From Collybia mongolica (Eukaryota; Basidiomycota; Agaricomycetes; Agaricales; Clitocybaceae), in the NCBI GenBank assembly GCA_013420905.1, contig JAAXNY010000001.1, forward strand, positions 3,410,001 through 3,474,000: a stretch of 64,000 nucleotides of DNA. Direction: 5' to 3'. The notes below the pieces were generated by a model that made no database searches, was not told where the DNA came from, and saw only the letters and a list, made by a program, of their open reading frames with translations. The position numbers were made by a program, and so were the translations under genes. This document shows, one piece after another, positions 12,367-23,797 of the stretch (its first letter is position 1; the number at the start of each line of letters is the position of its first letter).

Positions 12367-13235
12367 TTAAACTGTACCAGACGCAGTTATGGAAACCTTG
12401 GTAGTCGGACTCCCACCCTCTGTACCTTTAGCCTCGATCTTTTTGACAACTTCCATGCCCTCCACTACTTCACCAAAGACAACGTGTCGTCCGTCCAGCT
12501 GAACCAAAGAACGATCAAAATAGTTTCCATAAAGGTGGGAAAATAGGACTCACCCAACTTGTTACGGCTGTCGTAATGAAAAACTTTTCGAATAATTAGA
12601 TGGTCAGATCCTGGAGGGATGACGACGGATACGCACTTGTGAGCCGTTCGTATTAGGTCCAGCGTTTGCCATGGACAGAAGGCCAGGCTTTGAGTGGCGA
12701 ATTTTGAAATTCTCATCTACAAAAATGGAGAAAGGGTTCAGACCCATGGTGTCATGACAGCTGATCGTTGGCGTACCAGTGAACTTATCGCCGTATATAG
12801 ACTTTCCGCCCGTACCATTATGCCGTGTGAAGTCACCTCCTTGAAGCATAAACTGACGACAGGGGGTTAATGTTAGTGTTGACAAGTGAGAACCTACATA
12901 CGTTGGGGATAATACGGTGGAAAATACTGCCAGCATAGCCGAACCCATGTTGCCCAGTTGCCAGTTCACGGAAATTCTTCGCGGTCTTCGGTACGATGTC
13001 GTCATATAACTTGAACACAATTCGGCCGGCGGGCTTCGCGTCAATAGCGATATCGAACTGAAAATCCTCATGGTCAATACACCCTAGGCAAGATTACGAG
13101 TTCTTCCATGCTCACGAAAACGTTTGCCCTATGTACATGGCTTAGTCTCAGAGATGTGGCAACAGGGGTTGAGTCGGCTTACATGACTTTGCCCGCAGAG
13201 GCCGTCGTAGTAAATCTGCGCAGGAAAGAGACCAT
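12367..13235 (-). CDS. Cyclophilin-type peptidyl-prolyl cis-trans isomerase, probably mitochondrial with a cytosolic alternative start
   Basis: Folding catalyst of the cyclophilin A class. Spliced landmarks: [44 protein letters not shown] (catalytic Arg), [68 protein letters not shown] and a C-terminus ending ITASGTV. The PPIase and cyclosporin-binding residues I can check (Arg, Phe, Trp, His) are present. The first exon (13183-13235) encodes [18 protein letters not shown], a basic, hydroxylated presequence suited to mitochondrial import. A 13 bp micro-exon (13116-13128) then joins to the core. The second methionine codon (MANVFF) is split across the first intron, so one mRNA could make both an imported and a cytosolic form. 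Introns are 45-60 bp. Confidence 0.9.
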
Positions 13236-14443
13236 TTTAAGATACGTTCAAGAATGTTATGGGGAGAAGGGAAAAAAAATTTTGGAAACGGTTATGGACG
13301 CCAAAGATACCACGTGACATAATCCAAACCTTTGACGTGACTCCCGAGGCATGTGACTAGCCAACTGAGGAAGCACCTCGTCGTACATAGTAGTGATAAG
13401 TTGAGAAATAAGTTGTCAGGAGAGATTTAACGAAAGCAATTCTCTGGGGGAAATGTAAATGCTCGATCTCTCATTGTACCTCTCTTAATAAAGATCGACG
13501 GTTTCGATATGTTAGACCCAAACATCAAACTGGAAACCGATTTAGATGTCGGAGTTGCGAGAAAGCGGGGTTGCTTCGAATGGTGGACTCGACGAACAAC
13601 ACCCTGATACCTGCTGATCAAGATTTGAGATGGAATAGGACGAAAGAATGAGGGTGGTGTCGAAATACACGGAATTTTCTTTTGTTCAGTTCTGTGATCT
13701 GATCAGGTCCAGTGCAAGCTCTCACATGGACTCACTCCAAACACTCAGGTAAAACCTTTCGATTCCTCAAGCTCAAGGTATAAACTTACTGTTTGAGTGA
13801 CGATAGTGCACCAAGCGCAGTGTCACATACACATGCGTTGAGGTCAACAGTGTTCCCAATACATATTACATCCCCACTGAAAAAGGGGAGAGTGTAGGTG
13901 GAACGGCGTCTCCATTTTAACGAGTAAGACATGGGGCTGAAACCAGGACGAGAAACGTTACCGGATTCCTGAAGTAGGGACATATACCCTGGAATTTCTA
14001 AATCTCGTTGACCACCTGGTACTATCATAGATTGCGTAGCCTAAATTTGAGCCTCAAGGCACCTCCCTCCTATTTAAGCCTAAAAGCCCATGAGCCCAGA
14101 TACCTCAATTTGATTCCTTGGCGAGGCGCATATGCACAAAAGCACGGACCTGACGGATATAAGCGGGGTTGAGCGAAACCCGATTCGCAATGCCAACTGG
14201 GATGTAGAGGGGTGTTCATCATAACGTATGTGAGGGAGTGGAGACCAGTGCTAGTGGAAACTGCAAATATTTATGAGTGCTGAACGTTGCTGAACGCTGG
14301 ACGCTGAACCGTGTAAACGCAATCGTCCGAGTTACGGTCCAAGGCGTCTAATCACCACGCTCACGTGATAAATAATTTATACTTAACTTAACGCGAGTGA
14401 AACGTGCATTGAAAACCTTTAAAGACACACCAAGTACTACTAT
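13236..14443. other. Intergenic, no gene recognised
   Basis: A 1.2 kb gap holding the cyclophilin promoter and the upstream region of the next plus-strand gene. Around 14280-14312 a short imperfect direct repeat of GCTGAACG/GCTGGACG units is visible. No coding signal of any length. Confidence 0.6.
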
Positions 14444-15475
14444 ATGCCCCTCCGCGAGATCATGCGAGGAACCATATCCCTAGATGTCAAGACGAACTCT
14501 CATGGAATCCCATCTGGGAGACAAGGAGAAACCCAATTACATGACACGCGTCCTTGTAATTTATGCGCTCGAGGAAGGATTCCTGTTGCTGACACGAAGA
14601 AGTCATGCGTAACCTGCAGGGACAAGAAGAGGAATTACAATCAAGCAAAGAAACGCAAACTTTTGGCTCTGACTACCGTCGAGGAACCCAGCACCAATGT
14701 TAGTACCTTGCCGGTACCTAGTACAGCCCTGAGTGCGATGCGGAAGGTGGATAGATCTTTAGAGGAAGAGAAGGGAGGAGAAGAAGATTTATCAGGGGTT
14801 CTTGAAGAAATGAAAAAACGACTGAAGAAGCAGATATACAGGCCCGGCACGAGTGGCTCCCTACCTTTCCAAGTACGCGTCCTTTCATTTTTTGAAGGGC
14901 TTGGACTCAGAGCTGTGTTAGGCAGGAGCAAAGAATCCGGATCCCAATTACATCGAATTCCAAACAGCTACTGACATGTACAAAGCCCTCAGATTACAGT
15001 CCAAGTCCGGATCGCTTCACTTCCACGGATCTTTTTCCATCATCGCGGTGTTGTCGGTCAATAATTCGAAACGCCAGAGACTGGTAACGCAAGAACTCAA
15101 AAAGGTCGCGAAACTCTCATTTGAGTAGGTGTGCAGAACTGCGTGCCTCTCGCATATATCTAACATGAGATGATTAGGTATGACAAACCCATGCTTCTTG
15201 GGTCTGTCCTGGCATACAAATGCGCTTGCAAAAACCACAACCGATTCCCGCAACCGCAATCTCGAACATCCCTGCTCAACGCTGTTACTATTGGTGAGCC
15301 TGCTCCGCAGAAGCGCAGACAAATTGATCTCCCAGTATGGACTGGCTTGGGCCCCAAGGGAACGAAAATGTCCCCAGTTACCTGCATGGGTATGATTTTC
15401 ATCAACTCTGAGGATGACCACTCGCATCCCGCTGGAATCAAAGGTCAAAGGATTACGGTCAAGGTCGAACATTGA
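14444..15475 (+). CDS. Cysteine-containing conserved protein of unknown function
   Basis: No function recognised. Three exons can be followed. Exon 1 begins with MPLREIMRGT and contains a C-x2-C, C-x2-C pair (PCNLCARG ... SCVTCRDKKRN, residues about 38-67), a possible small zinc site, then a basic and an acidic low-complexity stretch. Splicing at 14870ish (GTACGC) to NPDPNYIEFQTATDMYKAL (about 14935) restores the frame. A further intron (GTAGGT donor near 15125, acceptor near 15180) joins LSFE to YDKPMLLGSVLAYKC, and the protein ends SHPAGIKGQRITVKVEH at 15475. An 'EDD-x-SHPxGIxGQRI' ending is familiar to me from Agaricomycete proteins of unknown function. Without the last intron the protein would stop at 15128. 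It converges on the DUF262 gene. Confidence 0.65.
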
Positions 15476-15764
15476 ATATCCAATCGCTGCGTTCAGATCA
15501 ATGATTTTAGTATTCTTAGCCAGAAGGCAATTCACAGCACCTCGGTTCCATATCGTGCTTTCCACTGACTTCCGTACTTGCACTCACATCATATTTATTA
15601 CACTTATCGTATGCCCACCAGCCGATTAAACTAGAAGGTACTTTGATTATAATTCTTATATTAAATTTAGAAGTCTATATTCAAGTATGCAAACAGGATT
15701 AACAAAGAACATCATGATAAAGACATGATATTTCATGACATATACGGATGCGCATGCATGTATG

Positions 15765-18044
15765 TCATCGCCCTTGTCTACTGCCCCACCCCGTATCACT
15801 TGTCCGTGGGTGCGGCTGCCTGCGACTATCCATGCTTCCACGTCTGTCCTGGTCATAAGTTTGACTGGGACGATAGTCATAAGGCGGAGGGGCTGAAGTC
15901 TCTAACCGAGAGCGGTTGTCGTTAGGTCGTGGCATTTGAGCCATTGTGGCAGCCTCTAGTATATTGTGTGAACTCGGACGTTGCGGCAGCTGTTGTGAAG
16001 GCAGCTGTGGTAGTGAATGGGATGGGGCTACAAGTTGTGATGTCGGCTGATGGGTGTTGCCATTGAAGGAAAAGGATTGTCCGGGGGATGGGAGCTGAGG
16101 GGCAGCGTAGTTAGACCGCAAGGCATGAGTCGATGGAGAAGATAGTCGTGGCGGCCCATGTGAAACTTGAGCTGCCATGGATTTAGCTGCCCGAATAGCC
16201 GCCATCCTATCGGGGGCAGCACTGGAGCTGGTAGAAGCAAAAGAAGTCTCGGTTAAAAGTCTGGGCCCAGACGGAGGAGCAGGGTGTGGCTTGGGTGGAA
16301 AAGTCGACGAGGTGGTGGCTAGCTGTGTTTTCTTAGCGTACATTGTAGAATCCTCCTCTTCTGTGCGCTTTCGTTTTTCTCCTGCGCTTGAATCTACAAT
16401 ATTTCCTGTGTCTCCGGCAACCTTGCTGGGTTTCAGTTGACGAATAAATTCAAGCATTGTTCTTGCAACCCGATCGTTCATCCGAATATCGACATGAGTG
16501 TCGCGCACGTCGTCCCGCATAGTACCAATTGCAGCTGAAAGCTGTGCTTTCGTACACTTGTCTTTGTGGACAGTGACGAGAAGGCTGATCAAGATAAATT
16601 CGATAGGTGATATCTTTGCGGGTTTTTTAAACACTTTGTTAAGTTTCTTGTCGAGAACGAGGTCCAAAAACACTCGAAACCCATCTTGTACTTTGGCCTT
16701 GAAGGACGAACTGAATTCTTCGGTTTCACTGAGCCATTTCTCCAGTTGTAATATGGAACCGGCACTCTTCATCGTGGGTCCAAACTTCTGTATACAGAAC
16801 ACTGATTGCGCAAGGCAGCGGAAATCACTGCCGCGACCCCTATCCCATTCCAAAGCATCGCCAGCAAGGCCGCTCTCCTCTTTGAGGTATGTTGCCTGAA
16901 GTTCACGGATGAAGGCTGCCCGAGGTGTATTGATAACCTGAAGTTTTTCTGTCAACCTAAATCAGTAAATGCTCATTTCTGGATATAGCTGGTTTACCTG
17001 CAGGTGTAAGAGCCATGCCCAATTGCACCCTCTACAAACTTAATTTCAGGGATATTCTTTAATGGGAGGGTAGAGGGTGTGCTTTACTTGGAAGATTTCA
17101 CGTTCATCACTATCGGTGATGTCCTGATATTCCACACAGACGATCTGTTTATTGGCGAATAACCGACGGTATTTTTCTGGGAGGAGTTTTTTGGGTCTGC
17201 TCCTACCAGAGTTCGATTGTACATCTTTGTACCATAACTTCTCACTCGTCAACCTGAGATATTCAGTTTTTTTCTCATCGCATAATAAATGGAAGACGTA
17301 CGGATCTTTGTCTGTGAGTCACCCTGCGTCAGCGTCACATACTTATCTCGGAAAATGGACTAACGAGGTATCTATAAACCTTCAGTACATAAATAATTGA
17401 GATAGAAAGAACAACATACGAGTCCGTCCATAAATCTGGGAGTTTGAAATTTTATCAGAAAAGCATTAAACACGGCGGTAATATTCGGTTTAGGAAAAGA
17501 CGCAAACCTGTGAATAGATGTCAGGCGCTGTTTCCCGTCTATACATGTCTTAGTTTCAGATCCATCCTCAAAGGAGTTCACAGCTTCGGTGGAAGGGAAG
17601 TCAAGTTATAGGACAGAACCCATGACAATAAACGCTTACCGAATATCACTGGCGGTATGTAGAAGTTGCGGAATACGGAATCAATGATTCCAATCTGTTT
17701 TGTTTCCGGCCAGACAACATCTGTTAATCATTGGATGAGAACAAGTGCCCTGGGTTGGTGAAACAGCAAATTTAGACCTCTTTGATAGTCTGGTTCAAGA
17801 TTGATATCACAACTGTGAATCTGGTCTTTGGCATTGTAAGCATTGAGTTAGTATCTCGCATTCCTCGACGCTCACCATATAATGCCTGGGCTGTATAAGT
17901 TGTTGCCCTAGGAACTTTCAGCACATTCTTAATCCTGTAGCCACCACTTTTCGGGACACTTCCGGTCGCCTTTTTCTTCGGTTTTTCCTTGTAGCCGTCT
18001 GATTCGAGCTCTGTGAGGTCTGAGAAGCTACCGTCTGAGTCCAT
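15765..18044 (-). CDS. DUF262-domain protein with a disordered C-terminal tail
   Basis: The N-terminus MDSDGSFSDLTELESDG is acidic. The spliced core then shows DUF262 features: DVVW, KQIGIIDSVFRNFYIPPVIF (about 17640-17700) and the signature CIDGKQRLTSIHRF (about 17505-17550), followed by TPRFMDG, LPEKYRRLFANKQIVCVEY and a helical region (LERE-free, KDKCTKAQLSAAIGTMRDDV). The last exon (15765-16955) ends in a Pro/Ser/Gln-rich tail of about 180 residues. DUF262 is a ParB/Srx-like fold known from bacterial DNA-targeting nucleases such as GmrS/BrxU-type proteins; in basidiomycetes its role is unknown. No HNH nuclease partner domain is visible. The start at 18044 is 147 bp from the divergent MAD1 start, so the two probably share a promoter. 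Confidence 0.82.
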
Positions 18045-18191
18045 AGTGTAAGAGAACTTGATAGTAGGAGAACGACTTGCATTGTACTTTGAAGGCTGAA
18101 AGTATGACTAAGCAACACATTCTTGGCCACCAACTTGAGCGCAGTGGCAGTCGGGCTCTGAGCAGCATTCCCCTACAATAATCGCGTCTAC
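18045..18191. promoter_or_regulatory. Short bidirectional promoter between DUF262 gene and MAD1
   Basis: Only 147 bp separate the two divergent start codons, so transcription of both genes must initiate here or inside the neighbouring 5' exons. No TATA box is obvious. Confidence 0.5.
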
Positions 18192-20675
18192 ATGAGCATG
18201 AACAACGATGAGTTCTCCACGCCGGTCAACAAATCTCAGTATGCGAGATTTCCTTTGCGATCTACGACAGCAAAGCGCGACTCCTTTACAGCAGAGCTTG
18301 AGCGTGGTCAGTCCAGCATTGACACTGGCTTCTAATATTTAGTGCTATCTAAATCAGTCTGACTAGCCTTGACATAGATCCACAGCTCTCTACAGCGAAA
18401 CGTCAACAACGGACCCAGGTGTTCACTTCTAATGTGGCTCATGCCAACCTCGAGAGACAACTCATGGCTGCGCAAACGACGAGAATGGAGCTAGAAACGA
18501 AGCTCAGGGAAAAAGAAATCTTAGTCGAACGTTTAGAGCGTGATAGAAGATGGTTTTCAGATCGTGAAAAGGAGGAACGCGAGGAAAAAGAGAGGGAGAG
18601 GACGCAACGCGAGGAAGAAAAGGTTCGTCAATATCATACTATACAAGTTGGCGAGGTTGACGGTTTATGTTACAGAGAAATGATGATACCGAACTTCGCT
18701 CTCTGAGGAACTCGCTGTCAACCCTTCGAGAGGAACACGCAGACCTTCAGGATGCCTATTCATCTTTGTCGCGAACATCTACGCAAACCATTGCTTCCCA
18801 GAAATCCCAGATCACAACACTAACCCGCCAAGTTTCGTTGCTTGAGGATGACCTCCAACAGCTGAAACAAATTGCAGAGGAGCGCCGGTTTACTGTCACA
18901 GAACTTCAAGAAAAATATGATGAGCTGAATTCAGCTCAGGATAGCATTGCTCGAAACGGGGCCGAACAGGAGAGTATGGACGTCGTCCGAGAGGAACTCC
19001 ACCGTCAAGCCGAATATCTACGCACCTTGGAATCTACCAATGTCAGACTAACTGCAGAACTGAGTATTCTGAAAGAACGACACATCAGTATTGAGGTTCT
19101 TAAGGAGGAGAAACGTGGTTTAGAGCGAAAGTTAAGCACATTGGACAATCTCAGAGAGAAGGTTGTGCGTCTCGAAGCTGAAGTGGAAATAGGACGGAAA
19201 GAGAAGGAAACATGGCGAGTCTTTCGACTCTTAGGGATGTTGTTGCGGCTGAACGGCATTATCTAGGGCGGACTTTACAGCGGAATCTTCAACTCCGTCT
19301 ACAACGCCAATATCTGTGACCCGAAGTCTCGCGGAACTACGATTGACTCATGCCCAGCTACTCGAGGAACACGGCACAAGTCTCGCTCTGTTACGGCATC
19401 GAGAGGCGGAAATTAGGGACCTAGAACGTCGTGAAGCAGAAAGTCATCAAAAGGTCGAGAACCTTCAGTCGGATGTTCGAGCCCTGAAAGAAAAGGTGGG
19501 CCGCGAGGAACATAGAGCCATACTTGCAGAGAGGGAGGTGGGATTCTTACAAGCATTGGTGGTAAGCGTCACTTTACAAGCATATTTACTCTAATATTGA
19601 GAGACATTACAGGCGAGTTTCAAAGCAGAAGAAGAAGTTCAAGATGGGACTGTCATCGATGACGCGAAAGCTCAACATGTGCAGCAGTTGGAAGCACTAC
19701 TTCAAGATTACAAGTCCGAAATCTCAAAACTGACCCTAGAAATAGATGCTTTGGGTGGTGAATTATCTTCCCTTGGCCAAGGTCGAAGCCGCCAAGACCT
19801 CTTAGCAGAAATTGAGCAAGAACGCCAGAGAAAGCTCGAGATACAACAAGGTAAAGAATCAACACCCATCTGAAAAGCTTATATCATGATTAATATCAAC
19901 GCATAATGGACAATAGCACTTACTGTCACAGAACTGGAGACGAAACAACACCTTGCTAAGATTGAAGAGCTTGAGCAATCACTCTTCGAACTTGGAGGGG
20001 AAATTGGTGCAGGGCGTCATGTTCCGCCCGGGGTGCGAGTACTATCCATGAAAGACAACCCAGAACAACAATGGGTGGATCTTAGACAGGCGGTGATGGA
20101 CCGATTGAAAGGCGAAAATGAAGCCTTAATGAAGCGGCTGAAGGAGCTAGAGGAGACTGGTGCAAATGCCACTCCCCACCAAGGGAATGTGAATGAACTA
20201 GTCCCTCGGGAAAGCTGGGAACTAGCAACTCGGGAGAAAGCCGAGCTGGAAGACATTGTTCAACAAAAAGAAAAACGGTTACTGAGGCTTCAACAGGCAT
20301 GTTCACTTCCACATACGCTAGTCACCTTTGTTGATACGCTGTGCAAACAAGGTCTTTACCTCCAAGAGTGCGGAGTTTCGAGAAACCATAGCATCCATTC
20401 TGGGCCTCAAGCTCGCGTTCTACCCCAACGGTCAAGTTCGTGTCACGTCTGTCTACGACCTATGCGCGTCGTTCGTGTTCCAACCAACATCAAAATCGGA
20501 AGGAGCAAGGATGCAGCTAGTAGCACAGGGCGAAGGTGGACCACAAGACCTACCAAATCTTATGGATTATTGGATAGGTAAAGAACAGTGCATACCGGGA
20601 TTCTTAGCAAGTGTGACGCTGGAATGCTATGAGAATTCGAAGCGGAGCGATTCCAGACATAATGGATCCATGTAA
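18192..20675 (+). CDS. MAD1: Spindle assembly checkpoint protein MAD1
   Basis: MAD1 is the kinetochore/nuclear-pore coiled-coil partner of MAD2 in the mitotic checkpoint. The protein starts MSMNNDEFSTPVNKSQYARF and then is almost wholly coiled coil, with heptad-rich stretches such as NLERQLMAAQTTRMELETKL, LREKEILVERLERD and LREKVVRLEAEVEIGRKEKE. The diagnostic part is the last exon: the RWD-like C-terminal domain FRETIASILGLKLAFYPNGQ, VRVTSVYDLCASFVFQP and DLPNLMDYWIGKEQCIPGFLASVTLECYE. The first intron joins ELER to DPQLSTAKRQQ. There are about eight introns, most around 50 bp; the stop is at 20673-20675. The length, about 700 residues, suits fungal MAD1. A MAD2-binding motif in the middle was not pinned down. 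Confidence 0.85.
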
Positions 20676-21388
20676 CACATGGTTTTTTTCTGTATGTGCA
20701 TATGCATATGGGCCCATTCTAATCTAGTCTCAGTCGGCGCCAAGGGCGTTTGGGTGCAAGGCCCGAGGTCATCGAATGGCGAGGGTTAGATTTCTAACCA
20801 GCAATACATGCTAGTCTGCTCAATGTTGATATGACACGACTGGTAATGATGACCAACAGGGGAAAGTAGTCAATGTGTGATGAGATGTACAACGGGAGCT
20901 TGCGATTGAGTTCACCAGAAAGATGTGTCAAAGACAACTGCCGGTCAGAAGTTATAACCTTGCTACGGCGTTTGTTGAACATGAACTGGTAAAGTCACAG
21001 GATCAATTGCGGTTCAAAAATATCTGAGCCTGGTACGTTAACAGCCTGCGGGGCGGATTCAGTGATGGTGTGCATAGTGTGGTGAGTCCCCAAAACAAGA
21101 CATCAGTCTTCGTGACGGCTAAGGTAGCTCAACCACCGGTCACAGGCTGTTGATAATTGTGGATTAAGAATATCGCAGATGATAGGTTTCGAGCCACAAA
21201 ATTAAGTTCGATAGGGGAGATAAGGTTGAGTCTACGTGTGGAGAGCATGTTAATTTTCCCATGGCCCCAAACCATGAGGATGGCCATTTATAAGGCATGC
21301 CTCCGACTGAACTATCATTATCAGGAACATAGGTACTCATCACACCAGTCCTAGATATATTGATTGCCATGATATAACGCTACATATT
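20676..21388. other. Intergenic between convergent MAD1 and methyltransferase genes
   Basis: No gene seen. Palindromic CATATGCATATG followed by ATGGGCCCAT lies near 20700-20720, downstream of MAD1. Expected to hold both 3' ends. Confidence 0.55.
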
Positions 21389-22517
21389 TTAGGGTTGACG
21401 TGACAATCTCCATCCATGTACGGTAGACCTGACAGCCTCTTCCCCAGGATCTTCCGGGAACATGGGCTTCAAGGAAGACCCCTCAGTGATGGTGGTTCAT
21501 AAAAAATAGGGTGTAACTTACAGGAAATTTTCTTGCTAGAATCTCTTCACAGTCCCACCCTCTTTCACGTGCCTTGACAAAGAATAGCATGTCTCGATGG
21601 GCCAGATGGGGACGGTGGTGTGTATAAAATACGAGGACCGAAGGTGGCGATTGATCATTTGATTTCGATGATATTGCTAACTCACAAGTAGTAAGGAGAG
21701 CGTCATGCTGTGTAAAAGATCAACTACACATACCCACTGATAAAAAAAAAATGTACCTGAGAATGGTTAAAAATCAGATCTGATAAGATAATGAGGTCAA
21801 ATCCTGGAGTCAGATCCTCCACCACGCTCAACAATGAGCCCACTGGCCGGCCCCATATATATCCCTAGAGAGGATGAGTCTCCATTACGTGTGCCGAATA
21901 CATAGCATAGGATGCAAATACCTGTACAGAAACATGTTCTCGCTTTTCAACTGGCACATTGGCCTCAACGTTATAGGTCATGTTTTCAATCAGTTCGTCA
22001 TCTGGATAATCTGTAACGACGACCTAGACGAGAGCTATCGTTAACACATTCCTACTCGGAGTGATAACGATTCAGAACAGACCTGCCGAGCACCATTCTT
22101 GGCTGCGACAATGCTTGGAAGACCTCCCCCGGCTCCAAGCTCAAGAACAGACCGGTTTTGATAGAAATCTGGGTTCTCATCCAAGTAGGATGCGAAGGCA
22201 CGAGCTGCATTCCACCTAGATATTGTGGTCACTGGCCAACTCGTGATCAGATTATCAACCAAAGGGGTTTCTATACTTACAGGTAATTCCCCCATAGCGG
22301 ATGTGTCCCGACTAATCTGATTTTGACTTGTGTCCAGTCGTTCAGTCGTGAGCTTTGACGTGTGTACACTGCGAAAGTAGGTTTTGGGGTTGAGGGACGA
22401 GGAGGTTCCTGTCGGAAGCGGTTTTTAGCTCGATAGATCTGGTGAAAAGAATGGACAGACTGCGAAAACGGCGTCCAAAGAAAGTTCAACGTCGTCGTCG
22501 TCGTCGTCGTCGACCAT
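21389..22517 (-). CDS. EFM7: EFM7-like protein N-terminal/lysine methyltransferase (nicotinamide N-methyltransferase-like)
   Basis: SAM-dependent class I methyltransferase; yeast Efm7 modifies the N-terminus of translation elongation factor 1A. The start at 22517 encodes an Asp run (MVDDDDDDDVELSLDAVFA). An intron of about 50 bp then joins to EPPRPSTPKPTFAVYTRQ and WTQVKIRLVGTHPLWGNYLW, the family's N-terminal block. The SAM site follows: NRSVLELGAGGGLPSIVAA, then VSVQGYIWGRPVGSLL, GFDLIILSDLIFNHSQHDAL, VLVFYTHHRPHLAHRD and a C-terminus ending VHGWRLSRQP. All blocks match the EFM7/NNT1 order and length (about 270 residues). The Asp run comes from a GTC trinucleotide repeat, which may vary in length between strains. 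It converges on MAD1. Confidence 0.85.
22491..22513. repeat. GTC/GAC trinucleotide repeat coding poly-Asp
   Basis: About seven perfect GTC units on the plus strand, read as Asp codons at the N-terminus of the EFM7-like protein. Copy-number change would keep the frame. Confidence 0.85.
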
Positions 22518-22664
22518 GGCCGCCACCGTGAAAGTCATTTTGAGGAACAGGATCTGCCGTGACCATGATCGACGTGAGAACCGAACGCGGGAAAAACCGA
22601 ACCAGTATGTTCGAAAATTTATCACGGCTATCTTTACAAAATTCTTTCTATCTACTGAAAACTA

Positions 22665-23546
22665 TTAAATCGTGGCTGGTAGGCGCTCAACTATGCAGTC
22701 CCTAATATCCCGCAAAGTGGTCAGCTTATTGTAATTGAGCCTCCCGCATCCGTCCTTTCCACATTTGGCGTTCCAACAGCCGATGGACTCGGGCCATTCC
22801 TCCATATCCAGCCCTATGAGCGTGTCCCCCAGTGGCCTGCGATCCATCTCCGCAAACATCCTCGACTTCAGCTCTCTCCAAGTGTGGTTATCCATCTCCT
22901 CACCACATCCGGGGCAAAAACACTGGGTTCCATTTCCAGCATTGAATGCCTCCTCGCTGTCCACAAAGGTCTTGAACTCGTCCCTGCGTCGTCTGTGGAA
23001 ATGAAACAGTGCCATGAGGTCCTTTGACGCTAGCCTTTGTAGCTGCTCCTGATGTGTGTCGTCATACAGGGACAGCGTTAGTGTGTGTGTCGACGCGATC
23101 TTTGCCTCCTCCTTCCATCCACAGCGGGTCGCCAGCACATAGAGGCGGAGCGGATCAGCAATGAAAGATGGCGCGGTGATCGCAGACCTAATGACAGACA
23201 GTGGACCAGGAGCATCCCATTTATCGGCGAGTGCTATCGCACTCTCTAGTTGCTCAAAGGATTCCCATTTCGGCATCTCTAAGCCACTCATCAACCGAAG
23301 CACCCTCTCGAGTATTCTATCTTCTTCATCGATTGCAATCGTTTCATCAACCCGAACCTCGCCTTGTGGGTTTGTTGGCTGAGGTAAAGAGAGTATTGTT
23401 CGGAACAAACCCGAAGTACTGCGTAAGACATAAGATGGAATACGGTAGAGGGTACCCTCAGTCGAACTGAGTACGATGTCCGCGTCTCGTTGGTCAAACT
23501 GAGGATGGTACTTGCGCGCGGGTTGTTCAAACTTAGGACTTGCCAT
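22665..23546 (-). CDS. BTB/POZ-domain protein with Cys-rich C-terminus (paralogue 1)
   Basis: Intronless protein of 293 residues starting MASPKFEQPARKYHP at 23546. A BTB fold covers about residues 18-110: DADIVLSSTEGTLYRIPSYV, LRSTSGLFRTILSLPQP and a following helical part (LERVLRLMSGLEMPKWESFE). The C-terminus has CFCPGCGEEMDNHTW and CWNAKCGKDGCGRLNY, Cys pairs that could bind zinc. BTB proteins usually dimerise or recruit CUL3 ligases; no other effector domain is visible. A close paralogue lies at 28222-29233 on the same strand with the same Cys pattern but an intron this copy lacks. Confidence 0.85.
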   Translation of the reverse strand: MASPKFEQPARKYHPQFDQRDADIVLSSTEGTLYRIPSYVLRSTSGLFRTILSLPQPTNPQGEVRVDETIAIDEEDRILERVLRLMSGLEMPKWESFEQLESAIALADKWDAPGPLSVIRSAITAPSFIADPLRLYVLATRCGWKEEAKIASTHTLTLSLYDDTHQEQLQRLASKDLMALFHFHRRRRDEFKTFVDSEEAFNAGNGTQCFCPGCGEEMDNHTWRELKSRMFAEMDRRPLGDTLIGLDMEEWPESIGCWNAKCGKDGCGRLNYNKLTTLRDIRDCIVERLPATI

Positions 23547-23797
23547 GGCAGTAAGGAAACAAGAATGCCAGAATGTCTTCTGCCTTAAGGGCACAACGTG
23601 GTTGTGGCCAACCACAATGAACCCTTACTTCACACACGAGGTGATTGGGATACCTGAAACGACGCCTATTATATGGTCAGCAGGTAATTATCATATTAAA
23701 AATCTAGAGAAAGGATGGGTGATGGCATATGGTAATGATGTAAAAGTCCGTATGCTGCGCTGAAGTCCAAAGAGGGCATTTGTGGATAGCCAAACTA

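Noticed and set aside
15017..15583. Minus-strand open frame of 188 codons
   Set aside because: It is antisense to the last exons of the 14444-15475 gene, whose frame continues through good splice sites and ends in a familiar motif; the minus frame matches no family.
22425..22517. Apparent frameshift at the N-terminus of the EFM7-like gene
   Set aside because: A 50 bp GT-AG intron after LSLDAVFA joins in frame to EPPRPSTPKPTF, so the gene is intact.
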